64,000 nt of DNA from Edaphocola flava (GTDB lineage Bacteria > Bacteroidota > Bacteroidia > Chitinophagales > Chitinophagaceae), in NCBI RefSeq assembly GCF_004118155.1, contig NZ_SAIQ01000003.1, positions 372,001 through 436,000 on the forward strand, written 5' to 3'. A program made the translations under genes and the position numbers. The notes beneath the pieces are model-generated. The model ran no database searches, was not told the origin of the DNA, and worked only from the letters and a program-made list of their open reading frames with translations. Shown in pieces: positions 1-9,064 of the stretch (position 1 is the stretch's first letter; every line of letters begins with the position of its first letter).

Positions 1-42
1 AGCATTCTCTAAACAATAAAGACGCTTCATACTTCAAATTAA

Positions 43-76
43 GGGGGTTCCGGTATTAGTGTCCGGGCCCCTTTTT
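43..76 (+). terminator. Rho-independent terminator of an upstream gene outside the window
   Basis: A G-run (43-47) pairs with a C-run (68-71), with a CCGG/CCGG inner helix and a small bulge. Five T follow at 72-76. No gene lies between the window start and this site, so it probably ends a plus-strand unit to the left. Confidence 0.6.
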
Positions 77-127
77 CATAAGTGGCTATATCCTAAAAAT
101 ACGCTATACAAATTGTATGATTAATAG

Positions 128-135
128 TACCTTTG
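128..135 (+). promoter_or_regulatory. Bacteroidota -7 promoter box (TACCTTTG) for purC
   Basis: TACCTTTG matches TAnnTTTG, the Bacteroidota housekeeping -7 element. It lies 18 bases before the ATG at 154. An in-frame TTG at 133 falls inside the box and so is not the start codon. A TTG at 113-115 is closer than the usual -33 spacing. Confidence 0.6.
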
Positions 136-153
136 CCCTCTCAAAACACATTT

Positions 154-1080
154 ATGTTTGCATTAAATAATCAGACGCATTTTTATAAAGGAAAAGTAAG
201 AGACGTATATACTATAGCGGATCAATACCTGGCTATGGTAGTGAGTGATCGTATTTCTGCATTTGACGTAGTACTGCCCCGCCCTATCCCATTCAAAGGA
301 CAGGTGCTGAACCAGATTGCTGCAGCTAATCTTGAAGCAACTAAAGATATCGTACCAAACTGGGTTATTGACAGCCGTTCTTTACCAAATGTAACTATTG
401 GTAAAAAATGTACTCCGTTTGCAGTAGAAATGGTTATCCGTGGCAACCTCGCAGGTCATGCATGGAGAACGTATAAAAGCGGTGACCGCACCTTATGTGG
501 TGTTACCCTTCCGGAAGGATTAAAAGAAAATGATTTTTTCCCGGCACCCATCATTACCCCGTCTACCAAGGCTCATGAAGGGCATGATGAAGATATTTCA
601 AAAGAAGAGATCATTAGCAGAGGTATCGTTTCAGAAGCAGATTATGCAGAGCTGGAGCGCATTACCAAAGCTCTTTTTGAAAGAGGCCGCGAACTGGCAA
701 AAGAACAAGGCCTGATCCTGGTAGATACCAAGTATGAGTTCGGTAAGATCGGTGATACCATTTACCTGATTGATGAGATCCATACCCCGGATTCTTCCCG
801 TTATTTTTATGCAGACACCTACGATACGTTACAGGATGAAGGTCAACCACAACGACAGCTGTCCAAAGAATTTGTAAGAGAATGGCTGATGGAAAACGGA
901 TTTCAGGGTAAAGACGGACAACAAGTGCCGGAAATGACCGATGATAAAGTACAGGAAATATCTGACCGTTATATTGAGTTATATGAAAAGCTGACGGGCA
1001 ATGCATTCGAGAAGCAAATACTGACTGAAGCAGAAACTGTTGCTAAAATCAATGAAATTATCAGCACTTTACCAGCATAG
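154..1080 (+). CDS. purC: Phosphoribosylaminoimidazole-succinocarboxamide synthase (SAICAR synthetase)
   Basis: This cytoplasmic enzyme of de novo purine synthesis joins CAIR and aspartate using ATP to make SAICAR. The 308-residue protein shows family signatures in order: a GKVRDVY ATP-binding start (13-19), SDRISAFD (31-38), a GNLAGHAW block, DTKYEFG (about 191-197) and [11 protein letters not shown] (about 207-217). Its length fits the roughly 300-residue form common in Bacteroidota. The start is placed at ATG 154 because the upstream in-frame TTG at 133 lies in the -7 promoter box. It is a single-gene unit, closed by a very long hairpin shared with the convergent gene to its right. No other pur genes are adjacent. 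The assignment is secure. Confidence 0.97.
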   Translation: MFALNNQTHFYKGKVRDVYTIADQYLAMVVSDRISAFDVVLPRPIPFKGQVLNQIAAANLEATKDIVPNWVIDSRSLPNVTIGKKCTPFAVEMVIRGNLAGHAWRTYKSGDRTLCGVTLPEGLKENDFFPAPIITPSTKAHEGHDEDISKEEIISRGIVSEADYAELERITKALFERGRELAKEQGLILVDTKYEFGKIGDTIYLIDEIHTPDSSRYFYADTYDTLQDEGQPQRQLSKEFVREWLMENGFQGKDGQQVPEMTDDKVQEISDRYIELYEKLTGNAFEKQILTEAETVAKINEIISTLPA

Positions 1081-1082
1081 GT

Positions 1083-1143
1083 AAATCCTAAGATACTAAG
1101 AAAGGCTGCCTTATGGCAGCCTTTCTTAGTATCTTAGGATTTT
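1083..1143. terminator. Bidirectional terminator, 28-bp perfect stem
   Basis: Arms 1083-1110 and 1115-1143 are exact reverse complements (one flanking base aside) around a TTAT loop. The stem holds the last codons and stop of the minus-strand YihY-family gene, and it directly follows purC. It serves both convergent genes. The stem is three times longer than a typical intrinsic terminator. Confidence 0.85.
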
Positions 1144-2225
1144 GATATAATGTCATCAGGGTCACAATCGGCCCTCTTCTTACACTCCTCAATTTCGGCC
1201 TTTAACTCCTCTGTATTCTTACTGGCTAATGCACTAAGATCCGCATTGGTATTCTTCAGATGCTCTTCAGGCATCTCTGTTTTATTCAGCGCTTCTATAG
1301 GTGCATTTTCCATCTGTACCTCAATAATCTTTGTCGTTACCGCATACTGGTTAGGGTAAATATTATTACCATAATACACTGCCCAGGCTTTGGTAAATTC
1401 TGCTCCGAAATAAAGAATCAGAGAAGAGTAATATACCCAGGCCATCAGGATAATGATCGCTGCTGCAGGTCCGTAAGTACTACTGTAATTACTTTTGCTG
1501 ATATAGAAAGAAATCAGGAAGCGGCCAATCAGGAACAACACGGCAGTTGCTACTGCACCGGACATAACATCTTTCAGCTTAATACGCGCATCGGGCAATA
1601 TTTTAAAAATGACCGCAAATAATACGGTAATAATTATGAAGGTCAATAGCACATTCAGGATATAGAAGAATACCACGCCCACATCTGGATAAATGTTCAT
1701 CAGCCGGTCGCTTAAAGCATCAACCAGTGTATTCACACCCAGGGATACGATCATCAGGAAACCGATGCTAATAATCAGGGAAAAAGACAACAGCCGGTTC
1801 AGGATAACTTTGATCCAACCCTTTTTAGGTTTGGGTTTAATGCCCCAGATGATGTTGATAGAATCCTGGATTTCGGCAAATACAGTCGTCGCACCAAACA
1901 ATAAAGTTGCGCCTCCGATTACCGCAGCCATAGTAGACTTCCCGGAAAGAGATGCACTGCTCACCAAACTCTGTATCTGGCTTGCTGCATCGGCACCCAT
2001 ATAGTTTTGCAGGTAGCCAAAGAGATGCCCTTCTACAGCATCATTACCCAATACAAAAGTTAAAATGGCCAGAAGCACTACAAAAAAGGGAGCCAGGGAA
2101 AACATAGTAGCATAGGCCAGAGAGCCACTCAGCTTGGTCACCTTATCATCACCAAAACCGGTAAAAGCATTTTTCAATACGGTCCATATCCCTTTAAACG
2201 TTATTATCTTTCGGTTATATTCCAT
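1134..2225 (-). CDS. YihY/BrkB-family inner-membrane protein
   Basis: This is a multi-pass membrane protein of the YihY (formerly 'ribonuclease BN') family, which has no established biochemical role. The 363-residue product has an N-terminal cytoplasmic stretch, the family-typical block SLAYATMFSLAPFF around residues 35-48, about six hydrophobic segments, and a charged C-terminal tail of roughly 70 residues rich in Glu, Lys and Asn. The start is the ATG at 2223-2225. An upstream extension to 2336 is possible in frame but would overlap the divergent thrS promoter region and adds a non-conserved stretch. The gene is divergent from thrS and convergent with purC. Its stop codon lies within the shared terminator stem. 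Confidence 0.85.
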   Translation of the reverse strand: MEYNRKIITFKGIWTVLKNAFTGFGDDKVTKLSGSLAYATMFSLAPFFVVLLAILTFVLGNDAVEGHLFGYLQNYMGADAASQIQSLVSSASLSGKSTMAAVIGGATLLFGATTVFAEIQDSINIIWGIKPKPKKGWIKVILNRLLSFSLIISIGFLMIVSLGVNTLVDALSDRLMNIYPDVGVVFFYILNVLLTFIIITVLFAVIFKILPDARIKLKDVMSGAVATAVLFLIGRFLISFYISKSNYSSTYGPAAAIIILMAWVYYSSLILYFGAEFTKAWAVYYGNNIYPNQYAVTTKIIEVQMENAPIEALNKTEMPEEHLKNTNADLSALASKNTEELKAEIEECKKRADCDPDDIISKS

Positions 2226-2337
2226 AAAATCTCGTGTTTGTCTTATCGCTAAAATAGTGATTTCGAATCTTTTGCAGTCAATACAAACGTTAAATTCAAC
2301 AAGCCAATACATTTTTTTATTCTTACGCAGAATCAAT

Positions 2338-2345
2338 TAACTTTG
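2338..2345 (+). promoter_or_regulatory. -7 promoter box (TAACTTTG) for thrS
   Basis: TAACTTTG fits TAnnTTTG and lies 21 bases before the thrS ATG at 2367. An in-frame TTG at 2343 is part of the box, not a start codon. No clear TTG is seen at the -33 position. Confidence 0.55.
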
Positions 2346-2366
2346 CTACCCATAAAAAACAGAACG

Positions 2367-4301
2367 ATGATTAACCTGACTTTTCCCGATGGTGTAGTGC
2401 GCAGTTATGAAAGCGGCATATCGGGCCTGGACGTAGCCAAGACAATTAGTGAAGGGCTGATGCGTAAAGTATTAGCCGTAGAGCTTGATGGTAAAACAAT
2501 AGATGCTTTTGGACCGATTACGACGGATGGTGCAATCAAATTCCTGACCTGGGACGATGCAGGTGGTAAATCTACATTCTGGCACTCTTCTGCTCACTTG
2601 CTGGCAGAGGCATTACAATCTTTCTACCCTGATACCAAATTCGCCATCGGTCCGCCGATCGAAAGAGGTTTCTATTACGATATTGATCTGGGCGATCAGA
2701 AAATCTCTGATGAAGACCTGCAAAAGATCGAGAAGAAAATGAAAGAGCTGGCCGGTGAGAAAAACCGTTACAGCCGTAAAGAAGTTTCAAAAGCAGATGC
2801 GATTACTTACTTCACCGAAAAACAGGATCCATACAAACTGGAACTGATCGATGGTCTGGAAGATGGTAACATCACTTTCTATACACAAGGTAGCTTTACC
2901 GATCTGTGTCGCGGACCACACATCCCGAACACCGGATTCATTAAAGCAGTAAAACTGACTAATATCGCTGGGGCTTACTGGCGCGGCGATGAGAAAAATA
3001 AAATGCTGACCCGTATTTACGGGGTTACCTTCCCTTCCAATAAAGAACTGGAAGAATATACTACCCTTATGGAAGAAGCCCGTAAGCGTGACCACCGTAA
3101 GCTGGGTAAGGAACTGGAATTATTTGCCTTCAGTGAAAAAGTAGGTGCCGGTTTGCCATTGTGGTTACCTAAGGGTGCTATGCTGCGTGAGCGCTTACAG
3201 CAGTTCCTGCAGAAAGCACAGATCGAAAGCGGTTACCTGCCGGTGATCACCCCTCATATCGGGAACATTAACCTGTACAAGACTTCCGGTCACTATGAAA
3301 AATACGGAGCAGATAGTTTCCAGTCTATCAAAACCCCACACGAAGGTGAGGAGTTTTTACTGAAACCTATGAACTGTCCGCACCACTGTGAGATCTATAA
3401 AACATCACCTAAGTCTTATAAAGACCTTCCGGTACGTTTTGCAGAATTCGGTACAGTATACCGCTACGAGCAGGCTGGTGAGTTACATGGTCTGACCCGT
3501 GTACGTGGCTTTACTCAGGATGATGCGCATTTATTCTGCCGTCCGGACCAGGTAAAAGATGAGTTCAAAAAAGTAATTGATCTGGTATTATATGTATTCA
3601 ATTCACTGGGCTTCTCTGACTATACCGCACAGGTATCTCTGAGAGATAAGGTGAACAGAGCTAAGTATATTGGTGAAGAAGCGAACTGGGATATTGCTGA
3701 AAATGCAATCCGTGAAGCCGCAGCAGAAAAAGGTCTGAACACTATTGAAGAGTACGGCGAAGCCGCATTCTATGGTCCTAAACTGGACTTTATGGTAAAA
3801 GATGCAATCGGCCGCAGCTGGCAGTTAGGCACCATCCAGGTAGACTACAACCTGCCTGAGCGTTTCGAACTGGAATATGTAGACAGCGATAACAGCCGTA
3901 AGCGTCCGGTTATGATCCACCGTGCACCATTTGGTAGTATGGAGCGTTTCGTAGCAGTATTGCTGGAGCACTGTGGCGGTAAACTGCCATTATGGTTAGT
4001 ACCGACTCAAGTAAAAATCCTGCCGATCTCTGATAAATTCATGGAGTATGCAGAGCAGATCAAAAAGGACCTGCAGAAGAAAGACATCCGTGTGGAGATC
4101 GACGACCGCCAGGAGAAAATCGGCCGTAAGATCCGCGATACAGAACTGGATAAAATACCGTACATGCTGATCGTTGGGGAGAAAGAAATGGAAAGCCAGA
4201 CCATTGGCGTACGTAAGCAATCTGTAGGCGATCTGGGTAGCCAGTCCGTTGAAGAGTTTGCTACACTGATCCAGAAAGAAGTAGAAGAAAAGATCGGATA
4301 A
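2367..4301 (+). CDS. thrS: Threonyl-tRNA synthetase
   Basis: This class II aminoacyl-tRNA synthetase charges tRNA-Thr and edits mischarged serine. The 644-residue protein has the full family layout: an N-terminal TGS domain starting MINLTFPDG, an editing (SAD) domain with [11 protein letters not shown] near residue 74 and CRGPH near 184, the catalytic core with [11 protein letters not shown] (zinc ligand Cys and motif 2 region) and [12 protein letters not shown], motif 3 [14 protein letters not shown], and a C-terminal anticodon-binding domain. The start is ATG 2367. An in-frame TTG 24 bases upstream is part of the promoter. In many bacteria thrS is followed by infC-rpmI-rplT, but here a strong terminator follows directly, so it is monocistronic. 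Confidence 0.98.
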   Translation: MINLTFPDGVVRSYESGISGLDVAKTISEGLMRKVLAVELDGKTIDAFGPITTDGAIKFLTWDDAGGKSTFWHSSAHLLAEALQSFYPDTKFAIGPPIERGFYYDIDLGDQKISDEDLQKIEKKMKELAGEKNRYSRKEVSKADAITYFTEKQDPYKLELIDGLEDGNITFYTQGSFTDLCRGPHIPNTGFIKAVKLTNIAGAYWRGDEKNKMLTRIYGVTFPSNKELEEYTTLMEEARKRDHRKLGKELELFAFSEKVGAGLPLWLPKGAMLRERLQQFLQKAQIESGYLPVITPHIGNINLYKTSGHYEKYGADSFQSIKTPHEGEEFLLKPMNCPHHCEIYKTSPKSYKDLPVRFAEFGTVYRYEQAGELHGLTRVRGFTQDDAHLFCRPDQVKDEFKKVIDLVLYVFNSLGFSDYTAQVSLRDKVNRAKYIGEEANWDIAENAIREAAAEKGLNTIEEYGEAAFYGPKLDFMVKDAIGRSWQLGTIQVDYNLPERFELEYVDSDNSRKRPVMIHRAPFGSMERFVAVLLEHCGGKLPLWLVPTQVKILPISDKFMEYAEQIKKDLQKKDIRVEIDDRQEKIGRKIRDTELDKIPYMLIVGEKEMESQTIGVRKQSVGDLGSQSVEEFATLIQKEVEEKIG

Positions 4302-4314
4302 ACAAAGAATAATC

Positions 4315-4354
4315 AAAAATAAAGCGCCTTCCTTAGGGAAGGCGCTTTATTTTT
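4315..4354 (+). terminator. thrS terminator, 18-bp stem
   Basis: Arms 4315-4332 and 4337-4354 pair perfectly around TTAG. The stem includes the A-tract and T-tract, and a run of T follows. It lies 13 bases after the thrS stop. Confidence 0.9.
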
Positions 4355-4360
4355 TTAACT

Positions 4361-4475
4361 GACTATCCGGATGCAGGTAACTAATTTATTCGTCCTTGAT
4401 TTTTCGGCGGTACCTTTTGCCTTCATGCAAAAGGTAGCAATCAATATAGACTTTGTTTCATTTAAGCGGATAATC
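4361..4475 (+). repeat. Foldback intergenic repeat, copy A (short form)
   Basis: The segment opens with GACTATCCGG and ends with GCGGATAATC, which are imperfect inverted copies of each other. The same ends bound copies at 17259-17415 and 34919-35394. Inside it has a TACCTTTTGC...GCAAAAGGTA hairpin and the shared right end (ACTTTGTTTCATTTAAGCGG). It holds no open reading frame and lies straight after the thrS terminator. Confidence 0.7.
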
Positions 4476-4554
4476 AGTTTTTTTTTAAAATATACAATCC
4501 GTTAATATTATATCACCAAAAAGTGCGTTATATGAATACATCAAACCCATAGAT

Positions 4555-6000
4555 ATGAATCGCATCTCTAAATGCTTAACCCTCTTAGGTGCTACACTGG
4601 CTGCTGCACCTGCACTTTTTGCTCAAACCGCCACCTGGAACGGCTCACAGAACAGCAACTGGAACAATGCCGCTAACTGGACCTGGTCTAACGCAGCCAA
4701 TGCGATTCCTGATGCTACGACTGATGTTATTATTGATTCAGGTGTAGTCCATATTCCGAGTATTGGCGGACAAGATTCCGTTCATTGTAAAAACATGTTA
4801 CTGATCGGCGAGCTTAACCTGGAAGGCAATGGTATATTGAACATCCACGGAACCTCCTTAAATAAGCCTGCAGGCAGTGAATATGGCTATATCAGCTCGG
4901 TGGAATCAGCCAGCGGACAGTATGCCCTGTCTACAAAAATTAATTTCACCAGCGATCAGGCCGTTACAATAAATAACATATACTTAGAAGCCGGCAAAAT
5001 TAATATTGATTGTGACAACCTCAACCTGGCCCAATCAAACCTAAATATCTATACAGAAATCCTGTTTTCAAAGTCCCCGGTGCCTTTTGGCAGTCCGGCT
5101 AAAGGTAATCTCATCATCGATACCAACAGCCTCCTGATCGTGTGTCCTCAGGTAACATACTCGATGCTCAACTGGTCGAACGGTCCGTTTACACAACCAC
5201 ATATTATTACCTCCCGCAATATCAAGGCAGGCATTGACCCGTACGGCACCATTCTCATTTACGATGTTGTTAATGACAATGGACTGCAAGGTACAGTACA
5301 AATACCGCTAAGTCCAAGTGCCAAATCGTTCAATTCCATAGCGCTGCAGTACTTTCAGGGAGATTATCCCTGGATCATTTCCTGTAGCAGAGGCCTACCC
5401 GAAACTTGCACCAATAATACCTTTGATAATAACGAGGCAGTACAGAATGTATATGATGTCTTTGCACTGGCCGATACCCTGGCTACCACTCTTACCACAC
5501 CAGCGCAGATCATGCTGGCCTTCAACAGAAGACCTATAGCGGAAGATGTATTATCAGGGTTTAATCCCAATCAAAGTGGTATAAAAATGTATTCCGTGAA
5601 CAATCAGGGTTGCTATGATCAGCTTTCGGCAAGCTCATCTGACACAATTCTGTTTCCTGAGTACACACAGGTCTTTTCAGGCCAGATAACCAAGGTGGGT
5701 AAATTTATCTTAGCACCTGCAGACCCCTCCTCTCTGCGGAATCTCAGCGCAATAGAAGGGTTGAACACTTATCCTAACCCGGTACAGCAGTCTCTTTCTT
5801 TATCTCTTTCTGCAAGCCACGATCCACTGAAAGCCAAGTTGCTTAATGTATTGGGACAAACAGTATGGAGTGCTGATTTTAAAGCCAATGCTCTACAGCA
5901 AGGATACACCATCAATACAGAATCATTACCGGCAGGAACCTATATACTGCAATTACAATCCGACACACAGTACACCAGTAGAAAAGTGATCAAGAAATAA
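4555..6000 (+). CDS. Secreted protein with type IX secretion sorting domain
   Basis: The 481-residue product has a signal peptide ending near ALFAQ (residues 1-23). A repetitive N-terminal region follows with WNGSQNSNWNNAANW, a motif seen at the start of many Bacteroidota surface proteins of beta-helix type. The middle is rich in beta strands and Asn/Thr/Ile with no recognisable catalytic motif. The C-terminal 75 residues form a Por-type sorting domain: YPNP near residue 405, a GQTVW segment, LPAGTYILQL and a basic VIKK end. It is therefore expected to cross the outer membrane by the type IX system. Its molecular function is unknown. Its stop codon lies in the stem of the shared terminator at 5996-6041. 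Confidence 0.8.
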   Translation: MNRISKCLTLLGATLAAAPALFAQTATWNGSQNSNWNNAANWTWSNAANAIPDATTDVIIDSGVVHIPSIGGQDSVHCKNMLLIGELNLEGNGILNIHGTSLNKPAGSEYGYISSVESASGQYALSTKINFTSDQAVTINNIYLEAGKINIDCDNLNLAQSNLNIYTEILFSKSPVPFGSPAKGNLIIDTNSLLIVCPQVTYSMLNWSNGPFTQPHIITSRNIKAGIDPYGTILIYDVVNDNGLQGTVQIPLSPSAKSFNSIALQYFQGDYPWIISCSRGLPETCTNNTFDNNEAVQNVYDVFALADTLATTLTTPAQIMLAFNRRPIAEDVLSGFNPNQSGIKMYSVNNQGCYDQLSASSSDTILFPEYTQVFSGQITKVGKFILAPADPSSLRNLSAIEGLNTYPNPVQQSLSLSLSASHDPLKAKLLNVLGQTVWSADFKANALQQGYTINTESLPAGTYILQLQSDTQYTSRKVIKK

Positions 6001-6041
6001 ATAACAAAGCCTCCGGAATTCCGGAGGCTTTGTTATTTATT
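5996..6041. terminator. Bidirectional terminator, 21-bp perfect stem overlapping both stop codons
   Basis: Arms 5996-6016 and 6021-6041 are exact inverted repeats around AATT. The left arm contains the TAA of the plus-strand secreted protein. The right arm contains part of the stop of the minus-strand glycosyltransferase. One hairpin ends both convergent genes. Confidence 0.9.
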
Positions 6042-7533
6042 ATTCAGGTTTAATACTTACTGCTTTACACAACCATACCCTCGCGCCAAGTTCTTCCCTT
6101 ACTTTCTGCAATACATATTGCTGGTGTAGCTCTTTTTCCATTTCCGGATCTTCTGTAAGTACATAATCTCCGGGTGCAATCTTTTTATCACGGCTATCCC
6201 ACACCTTATATCCCTTTCTTTCCGCCATGCGCATATAAAGAATCATCTGTGGATAGCACTTCTCATCATGTAGTACGATCTGCTTTAGCGTATCCTGTTG
6301 CAAGAACCGATCCCGTACATAATTACTGGTATTATAAATATTCAGAAAAGCGGCATCTTCTTTCCTCCAGCCATTATCGACCAGTATCGTTACATAAGTA
6401 ATCAGGAAAAGTAATGCAACAAGCACAAAACCTGCTTTACGGAAGACAGGCTTTATGACCGGATGATATAACGCCTGCATTAGCTTCAGAATGCCATAAG
6501 CACATAATACCGACAGGTAAGGATATGCCGGCGCTATGTACCAGAACAGTTTGGTTTTAGCGATAGAGGCTACTATAAAAAATCCTATTCCCATTAAAGC
6601 ACTGTATTGCAGTACCCTTGACGCAGCAGTGGCGGGCATCTTACGCATAAACCACAAGCCTATGGGTACAAATACAAACCAGGGCACAAACATACGCTCC
6701 ACAACATGTTTTAGGTAATAGTACCAGGGCTGTCCATTATCCTCATTCGCTACCAGGTAGCGCCCGCCCCACTCGTTCTCATTAACCGCTTTGATGTAGC
6801 CGGGATTATAATGTTCCCGTATCAGGTAAAACGGTACAGCTATCAGCAGAAACAGGATAATACCAATATAAAAATGCTTGCTTTTAAACAGTGCAGGCAA
6901 CTGTCTTCTGAATACAATATATAAGAGCATACAGGGACCAAACATAAGTCCCGCTGCACTCTTGGTCAGTACTGCCAGCCCCATACTGATAAAGGTAATA
7001 TACAGGTGCCGGGGCGAATTATGCTCGCAGTACTTCCATAAACTGATTCCGGCAATGGTGGTCCAGAGCACCAGTAAAGCGTCATAGTCTGCTGTACGGG
7101 CCACATGCATACCGGCATAACCTCTTGTGGTCACCAATATCAGGACCGTAAGTGCAGCCCATAAAAAGGATTTCCCCTGACGCTCCACAAATCGGAATAT
7201 CAATATGCAGGTGAGCATAGAGGCAACTGCAGAAGGAAGCCTTACAGCCCATTCATTCAGACCAAAAGTCTGGAGGCTCAATACCTGTATCCATATGAGT
7301 AATGGTGGTTTGGTATTCCACATATCCGGTACTCCGAAACAGTACGTGACCCAGAAGTTGCGGTTCGCGTACATTTCCAGGGCATTGGCCACCAGCCTGC
7401 CTTCGTCCCACTTACGGATCGTCACTGCATCCAGGCAGGCAAATAAGGGAATACCCACCATAATAGCCAGTAATAATACAAGCCAGCGATATAATTTACC
7501 TTGTGGCTGAAAATGCGCAAATCCGGGATTCAT
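6040..7533 (-). CDS. ArnT/PMT-like membrane glycosyltransferase
   Basis: This 497-residue polytopic inner-membrane protein belongs to the GT-C fold (PMT_2/ArnT-like), which moves a sugar from a polyprenyl-phosphate donor to a lipid or protein on the periplasmic side. It shows a first transmembrane segment, then the catalytic-loop acidic pair in RKWDEGR (Asp43-Glu44), then the second family motif HVARTADYD (about 140-148), about ten more hydrophobic segments, and a soluble C-terminal domain of about 110 residues. The substrate cannot be read from sequence. It is a single gene: a terminator for the neighbouring prenyltransferase lies just upstream and the shared hairpin lies downstream. Confidence 0.85.
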   Translation of the reverse strand: MNPGFAHFQPQGKLYRWLVLLLAIMVGIPLFACLDAVTIRKWDEGRLVANALEMYANRNFWVTYCFGVPDMWNTKPPLLIWIQVLSLQTFGLNEWAVRLPSAVASMLTCILIFRFVERQGKSFLWAALTVLILVTTRGYAGMHVARTADYDALLVLWTTIAGISLWKYCEHNSPRHLYITFISMGLAVLTKSAAGLMFGPCMLLYIVFRRQLPALFKSKHFYIGIILFLLIAVPFYLIREHYNPGYIKAVNENEWGGRYLVANEDNGQPWYYYLKHVVERMFVPWFVFVPIGLWFMRKMPATAASRVLQYSALMGIGFFIVASIAKTKLFWYIAPAYPYLSVLCAYGILKLMQALYHPVIKPVFRKAGFVLVALLFLITYVTILVDNGWRKEDAAFLNIYNTSNYVRDRFLQQDTLKQIVLHDEKCYPQMILYMRMAERKGYKVWDSRDKKIAPGDYVLTEDPEMEKELHQQYVLQKVREELGARVWLCKAVSIKPE

Positions 7534-7562
7534 AGACTAAGGATTTCGATAGGTGATCATAA

Positions 7563-7595
7563 AAAAGACACTGTATCAATGATACAGTGTCTTTT
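7563..7595 (-). terminator. Terminator of the UbiA-family operon
   Basis: Arms 7563-7577 and 7581-7595 form a perfect 15-bp stem with a 3-base loop. On the minus strand it ends in six T. It lies 15 bases beyond the stop of the prenyltransferase gene. Confidence 0.88.
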
Positions 7596-7609
7596 GATAT
7601 AATGGATAA

Positions 7610-8464
7610 TTAGTTTAATAATAGATCAGCAATAGTAAATATAGCAAAAACCATGCTGATAATACCATTCGTGGTTCCAAATGCAAGGTTTACCTTACTC
7701 AGATCATTAGGCTTAACCAGGGTATGCTGGTATACCAACAGAGACAGTACAATTGCTGCTCCGATCCAGTAGATCCAGTGAAATGCTGCATAGAAACCGA
7801 CACCGATAATCAGTGCAGCGGAGATCACATGCAATACATTAGATACCATCAGGGCATTCTTTTTACCCAGTGCTGCGGGAATTGAGTTCAGCTGATGATC
7901 ACGGTCAAACTCTTCGTCCTGCAAGGCATAAATAATATCAAACCCGGATACCCAGGTGAGTACAATAAAGGAGAAAAATAAAGGTACAGGGTCAAACTTA
8001 CCGGTAATTGTAAGATAAGCGCCGATAGGTGCTAAAGCCAGTCCTACGCCCAGCACAATATGGCATAATGCCGTAAAACGCTTGGTATAGCTATAAAACA
8101 ATACTACAAAGATGGCAATCGGAGACAGGTAAAAACACAGCGGATTGATGAAATAAGTAGCCGTTATAAAAAGCAGTGCATTAATGATAGTAAACGTAAG
8201 TGCACTCTTCGGGCTAATCACACCTGCCGGTACTTCACGCATAACTGTTCTCGGATTTTTGGCATCAAACCTGCGGTCAAGGTAACGGTTAAAAGCCATT
8301 GCAGCATTACGTGCTGTAACCATACAGGCCAGCATCAGCAGCAATGTTCTCCAGTCAAATGTATACTGCCCGCTATATAAAACTGCCAGTGCGAATCCGA
8401 TAAGTGCAAACGGTAAAGCAAAGATGGTATGACTGAACTTTACCAGGGAAAGGTACTTCTTCAA
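7610..8464 (-). CDS. UbiA-family polyprenyltransferase (possible menaquinone pathway MqnP/UbiA)
   Basis: The 284-residue integral membrane protein attaches an isoprenoid chain to an aromatic ring. It has both Asp-rich motifs of the UbiA superfamily: NRYLDRRFD (residues 59-67) and a second one, ALQDEEFDRD (about 181-190), with about eight hydrophobic segments. In Bacteroidota that make menaquinone by the futalosine route, a UbiA-like enzyme of this type (MqnP) does the prenylation. I infer this role, but nothing in the window confirms the pathway. It follows the DUF1573 gene by 14 bases, so the two are probably cotranscribed from the box at 9008-9015. Confidence 0.88.
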   Translation of the reverse strand: MKKYLSLVKFSHTIFALPFALIGFALAVLYSGQYTFDWRTLLLMLACMVTARNAAMAFNRYLDRRFDAKNPRTVMREVPAGVISPKSALTFTIINALLFITATYFINPLCFYLSPIAIFVVLFYSYTKRFTALCHIVLGVGLALAPIGAYLTITGKFDPVPLFFSFIVLTWVSGFDIIYALQDEEFDRDHQLNSIPAALGKKNALMVSNVLHVISAALIIGVGFYAAFHWIYWIGAAIVLSLLVYQHTLVKPNDLSKVNLAFGTTNGIISMVFAIFTIADLLLN

Positions 8465-8478
8465 AATGGGTATTTCTA

Positions 8479-8979
8479 TTATTTTACAGTAGCTTTAAAG
8501 TGCAGTGGAATACGGTCCTGGTCTGCATTAGAGATCACCGTAATGCTTTTACTTACATTACCGGCTTTGCCTTTGGAGTTAAAGGAGATTTTGATCTCTC
8601 CGTTCTGCCCCGGGGCAATTGGTGTTTTGGTATAAGAAGGAATGGTACAGCCGCATGTTGCGATAACATCGTCAATCATGAGCGGGTTTGCTCCTGTATT
8701 TCTGAATTTATAAGTATGTTCTACTAGATCGCCGTCTTTTATAACGCCGAAATCAAAAGTATCTTTATCAAATTTTACGGATGTCTTCGGACGATCTTTG
8801 ATGATCGTTTTAGACGATTCCGGCACTGTGGTTACCGTAGCCGCATTGGCACTGTTTTCCCGTAAATTAAGCTTATTGAATAAAGCCGTTCTGCTCACAC
8901 CGGAAAGTTCGATAAGTGCTACAGTGAATGCAGATAAGGTCAGTATTGTCAGCAGCGCAGTTTTCAGGTTAGCATTCAT
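8479..8979 (-). CDS. DUF1573 domain protein, membrane-anchored
   Basis: The 166-residue protein has an N-terminal hydrophobic anchor or uncleaved signal (residues 7-26), a short linker, and a DUF1573 beta-sandwich domain from about residue 68. The domain has the hallmark FDFGVIKDGD, a central FRNTG, the CGCT motif (Cys near 112-114) and a SKSITVISNAD end. The family is abundant in Bacteroidota, lies outside the cytoplasm and has no defined function; it is related in fold to MSP/ASPM-type Ig domains. It heads a two-gene unit with the UbiA-family gene. Confidence 0.88.
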   Translation of the reverse strand: MNANLKTALLTILTLSAFTVALIELSGVSRTALFNKLNLRENSANAATVTTVPESSKTIIKDRPKTSVKFDKDTFDFGVIKDGDLVEHTYKFRNTGANPLMIDDVIATCGCTIPSYTKTPIAPGQNGEIKISFNSKGKAGNVSKSITVISNADQDRIPLHFKATVK

Positions 8980-9007
8980 AAGAATTGTAATTTCGTATTT
9001 TCCTGGG

Positions 9008-9015
9008 CAAATATA
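9008..9015 (-). promoter_or_regulatory. -7 promoter box (TATATTTG, minus strand) for the DUF1573-UbiA unit
   Basis: The plus-strand sequence CAAATATA reads TATATTTG on the minus strand, matching TAnnTTTG. It lies 28 bases upstream of the ATG at 8977-8979. Confidence 0.55.
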
Positions 9016-9064
9016 CCACTTTTAAGGTACAATACCAGTGAATTATAAGGGTTTAGCATCACTA

